Shown: positions 58,066 to 64,000 of the stretch, in pieces
Position numbering within the stretch: position 1 is the first letter of the stretch
How the letters are laid out: every line of letters starts with the position of its first letter
DNA from: Prevotella sp.
GTDB lineage: Bacteria > Bacteroidota > Bacteroidia > Bacteroidales > Bacteroidaceae
Length of the DNA stretch: 64,000 nt
Direction: 5' to 3'
NCBI GenBank assembly: GCA_017557405.1
Contig: JAFYYV010000047.1
Coordinates: 23,378 to 87,377, forward strand
Made by a program: the position numbers and the translations under genes
The notes under the pieces: model-generated
The model's database searches: none
Told to the model about the DNA's origin: nothing
Seen by the model: only the letters and a program-made list of their open reading frames with translations

Positions 58066-59387
58066 GCACTTGTTTTCTGACTTTCAGGATGGAACACCAA
58101 TGCGAAGAGGACTCCCACCACGAGGGCGAATCCTGCGAAGATGAACCAACATGTCTGCCAATCGCCCAGCAGGTAGTCGCCTTGCCAAGAGCAATAGTGG
58201 TTGACAATCTCACCAGCAGCGAGCGTACCAACCGTAGCGCCGACACCATTGGTCATCATCATGAACAAACCCTGTGCCGAAGCCTTGATGCTCGGTTCGC
58301 ACTCCTGATCCACGAAGATACCTCCCGATACGTTGAAGAAGTCGAATGCCACACCATAGACGATGCACGACAAGATGAACAGCAGCACACCTGGCATTGC
58401 AGGATTTCCGATGCCAAAGAAGCCGAAACGGAACACCCACGCAAACATCGACATGAGCATCACCACCTTGATGCCGTAACGTTTCAGGAAGAACGGAATC
58501 ATCAAGATGCAGAGTGCCTCACTAATCTGCGAGATAGAGGTCAGCAACGTTGCATTGTTGGCGGCGAACGACGAGGCGATGGCTGCATCGGCACTACCCT
58601 TGAAGCTGGTGATGAAAGGTCCTGCATAGCCATTGGTCACCTGCAGACACATACCCAGCAGCGCCGAGAAGATGAAGAACAAGGCCATCTTCTTCGTCTT
58701 GAACAACTTGAAGGCGTTCAAGCCGAGAGCCTCCACCAGAGAGGTCTTCCCCTTCTTCTCTCCCACCTTGCATTCGGGCAGAGTGAAGCAGTAGGCAAAG
58801 AGCACAAGACTCAGAAGACCCGATACGAAGAACTGCATGTAGGTGTACTGGAACTTGTGAGAGTTCTCAGCCAGCGTGAACGAGAAAGCTCCATCTTCCC
58901 ATACGGCACAGTTGACAAACCACATGGTGGCGATGAAACCGACGGTACCCAACACACGGATGGGTGGGAAATCCTTCACGGTGTCCATTCCGTTGTTCTT
59001 CAGAATGGTGAATGCCGTTGTGTTCGCCAAAGCGATGGTAGGCATGAAGAAAGCCACGCTGAGCGTGTACAACGCGATGAACAACGACTTGTTCGGCAAC
59101 TCGTTGCCAAAGCCTGCCTGCACACCCATCCACCAGCAACCCAGCATGAAGCCGCCAGCCACCAGATGGCAAAGACCCAGCAGACGTTGTGGCTGAATGT
59201 ACTTGTCGGCCACAATACCCATCAGCGTGGGCATGAAAATCGATACAATACCTTGAATAGCATAGAACCATGCAATCTGCTCACCCAGTCCTGCCTTTCC
59301 AAGGTAATTACCCATACATGTCAAATAAGCTCCCCAGACAGCAAACTCCAGGAAGTTCATCACTGCTAAACGTACTTTTAGATTCAT
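58062..59387 (-). CDS. nucleoside permease, NupG-like MFS transporter
   Basis: A 441-residue inner-membrane protein with twelve helices of the nucleoside:H+ symporter (NupG/XapB) group. Start MNLKVRLAVMNFLEFAVWGA and the loop IPIRVLGTVGF-like stretch (KDFPPIRVLGTVGFIATMW, about 138-156) match the family, as does FNVSGGIFVDQECEPSIKAS (about 353-372). Probably imports nucleosides. First gene of a six-gene operon reaching to 53540. Upstream is the heptamer array rather than a clear promoter. Confidence 0.88.
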   Translation of the reverse strand: MNLKVRLAVMNFLEFAVWGAYLTCMGNYLGKAGLGEQIAWFYAIQGIVSIFMPTLMGIVADKYIQPQRLLGLCHLVAGGFMLGCWWMGVQAGFGNELPNKSLFIALYTLSVAFFMPTIALANTTAFTILKNNGMDTVKDFPPIRVLGTVGFIATMWFVNCAVWEDGAFSFTLAENSHKFQYTYMQFFVSGLLSLVLFAYCFTLPECKVGEKKGKTSLVEALGLNAFKLFKTKKMALFFIFSALLGMCLQVTNGYAGPFITSFKGSADAAIASSFAANNATLLTSISQISEALCILMIPFFLKRYGIKVVMLMSMFAWVFRFGFFGIGNPAMPGVLLFILSCIVYGVAFDFFNVSGGIFVDQECEPSIKASAQGLFMMMTNGVGATVGTLAAGEIVNHYCSWQGDYLLGDWQTCWFIFAGFALVVGVLFALVFHPESQKTSA

Positions 59388-59411
59388 ATCAATAGATTTT
59401 TAGTGTTTCAC

Positions 59412-59528
59412 AATTCTTTAATCCTTCATCCTTCATCCCTATTCCTTCATCCCTATTCCCTATTACTTTTCCCTTCGGCCAGTGACCGTTGGTTCCTTCA
59501 TCCTTCATCCTTCATCCTTCATCCAATT
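59412..59528. repeat. CCTTCAT-type heptamer arrays
   Basis: Two runs of 7-bp units. 59412-59474 reads in steps of seven (AATTCTT, TAATCCT, TCATCCT, TCATCCC, TATTCCT, TCATCCC, TATTCCC, TATTACT, TTTCCCT); 59494-59524 has about four perfect CCTTCAT units. Between them is a non-repeat of about 20 bp. It fills the space between the YkvA stop and the permease start. Confidence 0.85.
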
Positions 59529-59961
59529 ACACCGGATGCACGTCAGGGTCGTTATCGTTGTCTTTGTTGTTGTCGAAGATGTTGTCGGCGAGTTCAATCT
59601 CATCGATGTCGAACCATGTGGCCAACTTCGCCTTCGCCTTTGCTTTCACCTCGTCGGAGACATCACCCCACACCTTGTGCAGCACATAGACAAGGACCGC
59701 CAAGTCGTCGCTCAAACCAGCGATGGGAATGGCATCGGGAATCACGTCGAGAGGACTGATCAGATAGCCCAATGCGCCAATGATGACAGCCTTGTCCTTC
59801 ATCGACACCTTGTCACTATCGAGGGTGTAATAAAGAATCAAAGCGGCATAGACGAGCTTCACGCCTGCACGTTTGGCAATACGCGAAATCTTCTCAACAA
59901 ACTTCCGTTTGGTGTATTTGTCTTTGTAAGACATGAAATCTGGCAAATTCGGCTTTTCCAT
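59527..59961 (-). CDS. YkvA family (DUF1232) protein
   Basis: A 144-residue protein with the DUF1232 core KDKAVIIGALGYLISPLDVI then PDAIPIAGLSDDLAVLVYVL (about 55-95): two hydrophobic helices around the conserved SPLDxIPDxIP turn. The C-terminus is acidic (DNNKDNDNDPDV). Small membrane-associated protein of unknown function. 74 bp after the YihY-type gene and probably co-transcribed with it. Confidence 0.88.
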   Translation of the reverse strand: MEKPNLPDFMSYKDKYTKRKFVEKISRIAKRAGVKLVYAALILYYTLDSDKVSMKDKAVIIGALGYLISPLDVIPDAIPIAGLSDDLAVLVYVLHKVWGDVSDEVKAKAKAKLATWFDIDEIELADNIFDNNKDNDNDPDVHPV

Positions 59962-60035
59962 CTTTTCTATGTTTATATAATACTTTTACAACGCGAAAAC
60001 GGCTGATTTATTGTGCTGAAGACCTCCAAAGTCCA

Positions 60036-61358
60036 TCACACGCTCAAATCCGTAATCCGCATGTTGCGCAACTGCTGAAGATAATCTTTGCGAAGCATCA
60101 ATGCCTTCTTCCAATTCTCTCCTTGCATATTGTCGTGCAAATCCAATTCCAACCTCCATTGTCCGTTTGCTTCCAATCGGTCGACCATTGTTCCCAACGT
60201 CAACTGGTCGGCTGCCAAAGCGGGGTAATAAACGGGGTCTTTGTCTTTGTCGTTGGCACCCGAACGCATCAGCAACTTCACGTCCACCAAGTCGTTGAGC
60301 AGGTCGTTGGTGATACGAATGGGAATACCCGTATCCATCTTCAACTTGAACGCCGTGTAGGGTTTCAGGTCTTGCTCCTGTCGTTGGCAAATCCTGTTCA
60401 TCAACATCGCACTCAGCAACAAGCGGTAACGATGGCTGATGTCGTCGGTCTTCGCCAAGAAAGCAAACTCCTCGAGGTTCTGGTTCGTGTAGCACAGCTG
60501 AGCACCAAACAAGCAGATGGTCCACGAGAACTGCACCCAAAGCATGAACAACGGGAGTGCCGCGAACGACCCATAGATGGCGTTATAGCTCGACAACAGT
60601 ATCTGTCCCTTGATGTAGAACAGTTGCAACATCTGCATCGCCACACCTGCCAAGATACCTGGCACGATGGCATATTTCACGCGCACCCTCGTGTTGGGCA
60701 TCAGCACGTAAAGACCGATGAACACGCACGACATGATGACGTAGGGCATTAACCCTATCAGGAATCTCACAACAGGTCCCAACAGCATATATTGCTCCGT
60801 CTGCTTGGCCATCGTGGTGATGAAAATCGAGATACCCGACGTCAAAACGATGATGATGGGCGCCAAGAAGAAGAACGAGATGTAGTCGGTGATGGTACGG
60901 ATGAGCGAGCGTTGCTGTTGCACCTGCCAGATGCGGTTGAACGCCAGTTCGATGTTGTGAATCAACATCAACACCGTCCACAGCATGAACACCATACCGA
61001 TACCCAGAATCACCCCACTACGGGCGTGCACCAGGTAGGAGTTCACGAAGCCCACGATGATCTCAGCTGCTTGTGGTTGGCTCGACAATGTGTCCATGAA
61101 CCACTGCTCGATGTATTTGTTGAATCCGAATCCGCGAGCGATGGCAAACACGACAGCCACGATGGGGACAATGGCCAGCAGCGTAGAATAAGTCAACGCC
61201 GAAGCGGTGTCCATCACACCCTTGTTCACGAAGAAGCGAACGGCCAATATCAACTTCTTCACCACATCGATGGCGAAGAAAGCCAATGGCGACACATCCT
61301 CTTGCTTCACATGCCAGATGTCCACCTTCAAAAACCGTATCAGCTTATCTAAATTCAT
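60036..61358 (-). CDS. YihY/BrkB-family membrane protein
   Basis: A 440-residue protein. Residues about 30-300 hold six helices with the family motifs DTASALTYSTLLAIVPIVAV (about 50-69), the WTVLMLIHNIELAFNRIWQV segment (about 126-145) and SFAALPLFMLWVQFSWTICL (about 268-287). The C-terminal 130 residues form a cytoplasmic winged-helix-like extension common in Bacteroidetes members. Family once called RNase BN, wrongly; real function, perhaps lipid or virulence-factor transport, is unknown. Confidence 0.9.
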   Translation of the reverse strand: MNLDKLIRFLKVDIWHVKQEDVSPLAFFAIDVVKKLILAVRFFVNKGVMDTASALTYSTLLAIVPIVAVVFAIARGFGFNKYIEQWFMDTLSSQPQAAEIIVGFVNSYLVHARSGVILGIGMVFMLWTVLMLIHNIELAFNRIWQVQQQRSLIRTITDYISFFFLAPIIIVLTSGISIFITTMAKQTEQYMLLGPVVRFLIGLMPYVIMSCVFIGLYVLMPNTRVRVKYAIVPGILAGVAMQMLQLFYIKGQILLSSYNAIYGSFAALPLFMLWVQFSWTICLFGAQLCYTNQNLEEFAFLAKTDDISHRYRLLLSAMLMNRICQRQEQDLKPYTAFKLKMDTGIPIRITNDLLNDLVDVKLLMRSGANDKDKDPVYYPALAADQLTLGTMVDRLEANGQWRLELDLHDNMQGENWKKALMLRKDYLQQLRNMRITDLSV

Positions 61359-61449
61359 TCTTTCAGAAGTAGTTAATGGGAGTTAAGAGAAGTTATCGCG
61401 GCCTTCGTCCGCTCGGAAGTTAACGGACATTACTCCTCCACTCCATTAC

Positions 61450-61473
61450 TAATTTTTCATTTTTAATTTTTCC
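61450..61473. repeat. heptamer array beside the RNase P RNA gene
   Basis: TAATTTT, TCATTTT, TAATTTT and TCCC: three and a half 7-bp units, 11 bp past the 3' end of rnpB. Confidence 0.6.
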
Positions 61474-61484
61474 CAAGGAAAAAA

Positions 61485-61889
61485 GATAGCAGTGCCCCTA
61501 TAAGCCGGGTTCTGTACTTCGTAAAGTGCCTGTCATTTATCTAGTCCCAGGGTCACCCCTGGGCTCAAGCGTTCCACCCTCCATCGCGTCCTCCCGAGAG
61601 AGGACCTTGGGCGGGCAACCCTCAGTCGATGGTTTACACGAACTTGCAGCCTCCAGATGGCACAGCCCGCCGATCACCCGACGGCTGGTGGTCTCTTACA
61701 CCACCTTCTCACCCTTACCCCTTTAAGAGGGGCGGTTATTTTCTTCTGCCGACACCAACTGTCACCAATTGCTTCCATTTTCAGAAGTGGAGCACCCTGT
61801 GCTGCCCGGACTTTCCTCTTTCAACACCCTCTCACCCTCCGAAGAGAGCAGGGGCTCAGTTGCCAGCGACAAGCCAAGACACTGCTATC
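61485..61889 (-). ncRNA. rnpB: RNase P RNA (type A)
   Basis: About 405 nt on the minus strand. The ends pair (GATAGCAGTG... with ...CACTGCTATC, helix P1). Universal segments are present: GAGGAAAGTCCGGGC near the 5' side (CR I) and ACAGAACCCGGCTTA near the 3' end (CR V), with the GGTGGAACGC and GGGTTGCCCGCCC parts between. A T-run follows the 3' end. Its promoter is at 61896-61926. The RNA is the catalytic part of RNase P, which matures tRNA 5' ends. Confidence 0.96.
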
Positions 61890-61895
61890 AATTTG

Positions 61896-61926
61896 CAAAA
61901 ATAGTGAAAACCGCGCACAATGCAAA
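61896..61926 (-). promoter_or_regulatory. promoter of rnpB
   Basis: Minus strand: TTTG (TTG at 61923-61925), 19 nt, TATTTTTG (61896-61903). The first base of RNase P RNA lies seven bases after the box, a useful internal calibration for other promoters here. Confidence 0.75.
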
Positions 61927-62061
61927 ATAAATTTATTTATTTTTCACTTTTACTCCCACCTTAAACTCGTTTAAAGGGCTGGGAGTGAAAGGGAAAAGAG
62001 GAAAAAATGTTCCCGCATTGTCGCGGTGCATCCTACTTTCGGCGAAGCCAAAGTTACGCAT

Positions 62062-62188
62062 ATCTTCGACCGAAGGTCAAAGGTAGTGATTAAGTGAGCG
62101 AAATGCAAATTTATTTGCAATTTTCCGAACGTGAGAAGTTTCCTTGAGCAAATAGCGAAAATCTTCGACCGAAGGTCAAAAGTAGTGA
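62062..62188. repeat. pair of 28-bp direct repeats
   Basis: ATCTTCGACCGAAGGTCAAA + R + GTAGTGA occurs at 62062-62089 and 62161-62188 with one mismatch. Each contains the hairpin-like CTTCGACCGAAG. The stretch 61927-62204 has no gene; AGTGAAAACCGC is also found near 61903 and 62185. Confidence 0.8.
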
Positions 62189-62204
62189 AAACCGCCCCCC
62201 AACA

Positions 62205-63830
62205 CTATTCGTATTCGTAGAGTTGGATGTGCAGAATCTTCCATTCCCCTACGCTGATACGGGCATGACGACCTTGATGGCTTTGATCGCCATTGTGACG
62301 GCGAAGGTATTGCATTCGACCTCGATTGTCGATGGCGACTTCATCAACGGAAAGAAGTCCTAGGCGTTTCCCATTGAACGTTGAACGTTGAACATTGAAC
62401 GTTGAATTACCTGCTTCCGCAAAGCCGTCTTCACCCAACTTCTTCTGCTCACTCTGCTGTTTCTCCGTACGTGTCTTGAAGTCAATCACAACGCCACTGC
62501 CTGCCAACAGATAGTCATATTTCCCCAAGCGGACAAGCATTGCCCCACCCTCTGGCCACACGGAGCCATCAGTGGCACGAGCATCCCAAGGCAACGTGAA
62601 ATAGTGCCGACAGGTCATTACAACGCCCTCATCATCGATGATCCGCTCTTGGTCTTCCTGGTCGAAAAGAAATCCCCAAGACGATTTTCCATTTAACAAA
62701 TCACCCTTTTCCATTTGTTTCAGCAATGCATACGCCTGTGTTACTGATTCTGTCTCTTTGGGCGAAGCTTGGTCAATGGCAAATGGCGAGAATCCGAGTG
62801 CTTGATGCTCACCGAAGACATAGAGGGCACGCACTCCGCTATTCTCACAGCAGCGGCTTTCGGGGATGAAGAGACGATTCTCTATCTTAACGCCATTTTG
62901 TGGCCTAAGCGGCATAGCGTATTGTGAGGCCCACGACTTAAAGCCGGTGTCATAGATGTCTGGAGCAAGGATGTCGATGGTGGGAGCACCAGCCTTCCAG
63001 ATGTCTGCGAGATGAGCCAGAGGTCCAGCCGACGGATATTCACCAGGCTTGCGGCCACGACTGTTCATTGCAGCATTCACATAAAGGGGCATGTCGTGAA
63101 TCTGACGGGCGGCCTTTGCCAGATGTTCCACATAACAGGCATAGTGCCACGCCATGAACTTCTCGTCGGCATAGTCGTCGGAGCCAAACACCTCACTCCA
63201 TGTGCCTTGCTTTTTGATGCCAAGCGCCTTGAGCAGAGCTTGCGGAACGGGTTGCCTGTATGCTTTTTCAGCCAAAGGAGAATGGTCGCGTGCCGACTCT
63301 AACATTCCAATCTCGTTCTCTATCTGCAACATGATGGCCACCTCGCGCTGTGGGTCTTTTTCTGCAATATGTCGCATCAATGCCGAGAAAGCCTTCAGGT
63401 CGGCTTGCAACACGTTGTCGCTGAAGCATGACGCTATCTCCAACGGCTTTCTTTCTGCCGTCACAGCTCGTGGGAATCGCTTCACATCGCGTTTGAACCA
63501 TGCGGGCGCATAGCATGACATCGAGTTCTTCCAGGCACCAAACCAGAGCGGCACAATCTTCAATTCTTGCTCACGTGCCACGTCAATGGTACGATCAACA
63601 AGAGTAAAGTCCATCTGTCCCTCCACAGGTTCCATTAGTTCCCAATAGACAGGTACCAACACCGTGTTCAGCCCCAACGCCTTCATTCTTGGCAACACCT
63701 CATCAATGTCATCCACCGACGTTGCAGCCGAGTTGCTCAACTCGCCGCCAAGTATATGGAGCCCCTGCAACTGAGCATTGACACATATTGCCAGAATCAG
63801 GCTTATCGCTATGGTGATTAATCTTTTCAT
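62205..63830 (-). CDS. secreted GH35-type beta-galactosidase-like protein
   Basis: A 541-residue glycosidase-like protein. Signal peptide MKRLITIAISLILAICVNAQ (start at 63830, the long open frame upstream crosses the promoter). The barrel shows the GH35/GH42 clan pattern: VPVYWELMEPVEGQMDFTLV (about 59-78), acid/base Glu173 in LQIENEIG and nucleophile Glu324 in LFIPES. The C-terminal part is of the DUF5597 type. Probably removes terminal galactose or a related sugar from glycans at the cell surface. A 35-bp heptamer array inside encodes NSTFNVQRSTFNG (about residues 475-487), out of character with the rest. Confidence 0.82.
   Translation of the reverse strand: MKRLITIAISLILAICVNAQLQGLHILGGELSNSAATSVDDIDEVLPRMKALGLNTVLVPVYWELMEPVEGQMDFTLVDRTIDVAREQELKIVPLWFGAWKNSMSCYAPAWFKRDVKRFPRAVTAERKPLEIASCFSDNVLQADLKAFSALMRHIAEKDPQREVAIMLQIENEIGMLESARDHSPLAEKAYRQPVPQALLKALGIKKQGTWSEVFGSDDYADEKFMAWHYACYVEHLAKAARQIHDMPLYVNAAMNSRGRKPGEYPSAGPLAHLADIWKAGAPTIDILAPDIYDTGFKSWASQYAMPLRPQNGVKIENRLFIPESRCCENSGVRALYVFGEHQALGFSPFAIDQASPKETESVTQAYALLKQMEKGDLLNGKSSWGFLFDQEDQERIIDDEGVVMTCRHYFTLPWDARATDGSVWPEGGAMLVRLGKYDYLLAGSGVVIDFKTRTEKQQSEQKKLGEDGFAEAGNSTFNVQRSTFNGKRLGLLSVDEVAIDNRGRMQYLRRHNGDQSHQGRHARISVGEWKILHIQLYEYE
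62373..62407. repeat. 35-bp heptamer array inside the GH35 gene
   Basis: Five 7-mers: ATTGAAC, GTTGAAC, GTTGAAC, ATTGAAC, GTTGAAT. The encoded protein stretch is low in complexity and sits in the C-terminal domain; the frame remains open on both sides. Confidence 0.9.
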
Positions 63831-63892
63831 CTCTTTATATGTATTGAATGATCTTAGATTATTATATATTTGATTTTCTATACAAAGATACA

Positions 63893-63924
63893 AAAAAATT
63901 TTGAAACCTCCAAATTTTGAGGCC
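63893..63924 (-). promoter_or_regulatory. promoter of the GH35-type gene
   Basis: Minus strand: TTTG (63921-63924), 20 nt, TATCTTTG (63893-63900). Perfect match; leader of about 55 nt. The last 76 bp of the window show nothing further. Confidence 0.75.
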
Positions 63925-64000
63925 TCTAGCTTGTGAAAATTTGTTACAAAATCGATTATATGAGGGCAAACTTTCGACAATAAACGTGCACACCATTCTC

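Noticed and set aside
58089-59369. Open frame of 426 codons antisense to the nucleoside permease
   Set aside because: The reverse strand gives a clear twelve-helix MFS protein with family motifs; the antisense product is His/Gln/Glu-rich and meaningless.
61526-61974. Overlapping open frames on the plus strand
   Set aside because: They lie on the complement of RNase P RNA, whose conserved segments and paired ends explain the sequence.

Overview
The window looks like chromosomal DNA of a Bacteroidales bacterium, closest in style to Prevotella/Segatella. The evidence is: repeated promoters of the Bacteroidetes type (TTTG, 19-20 nt, TAnnTTTG); weak Shine-Dalgarno sequences; families typical of that order (BspA-like leucine-rich repeat protein with a C-terminal sorting tail, DUF4836, DUF4923 and DUF3244 proteins, a peptide with a GG-Bacteroidales leader, a 'smalltalk' micro-protein, Oar-like TonB-dependent receptor); and an anaerobic energy metabolism (one-chain pyruvate:ferredoxin oxidoreductase plus an Rnf complex). 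The genes were named from protein motifs read by eye; no database search was possible.

Layout. 1-5.3 kb: the start of a secreted protein cut by the window edge, an esterase/ATP-grasp pair, a three-gene sulfur-carrier (ubiquitin-like) operon with E1-like enzyme and JAMM peptidase, and a DUF4923 lipoprotein. 5.5-8.2 kb: a secreted GH51 arabinofuranosidase. 8.2-11.9 kb: a five-gene operon (S41 peptidase lipoprotein, DUF1294, isoprenylcysteine-methyltransferase-like protein, BASS transporter, YqiA-like esterase). 12-15.3 kb: a large BspA-like surface protein followed by a small protein. 15.7-18.3 kb: tRNA-Arg, then a divergent pair (ATP-grasp protein and DUF4143-type ATPase). 18.4-22 kb: nifJ.

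22.4-33.8 kb is the most interesting region. It holds a peptide export/modification cluster: a membrane-tethered TPR regulator, a DUF3244 protein, a VKOR-thioredoxin disulfide enzyme, an 81-residue double-glycine precursor with six cysteines, an outer-membrane barrel protein, two GT25-like glycosyltransferases, a C39-peptidase ABC exporter and a membrane fusion protein. The parts list matches that of Gram-positive glycocins (precursor, glycosyltransferase, thiol oxidase, C39 exporter) but with unrelated enzymes, so a Bacteroidales glycosylated disulfide peptide is a reasonable hypothesis.

33.8-43.6 kb is accessory DNA: a frameshifted XRE regulator; the VirE-like/DUF4248/HU/smalltalk/amidase cassette common in Bacteroidales; an A+T-rich five-gene operon with an AAA ATPase and a RloB-type TOPRIM protein (AbiL-like, probably anti-phage) plus winged-helix and HEPN-like genes; a remnant of a second nifJ-like gene; a DprA-like/PD-(D/E)XK fusion; and a very short transcription unit that may be a small RNA.

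43.7-64 kb is ordinary backbone: TrmH-type methyltransferase, the rnfBCDGEA operon headed by rseC, an Oar-like TonB-dependent receptor, a six-gene operon (nucleoside permease, DUF151 nuclease, rsmE, DUF4836, ABC ATPase and permease), YkvA and YihY proteins, RNase P RNA and a secreted GH35-type glycosidase. PFOR and Rnf together suggest that ferredoxin reduced by pyruvate oxidation feeds NAD reduction and an ion gradient. Scattered through the window are degenerate 7-bp tandem arrays, two of them exactly 35 bp long and embedded in genes.
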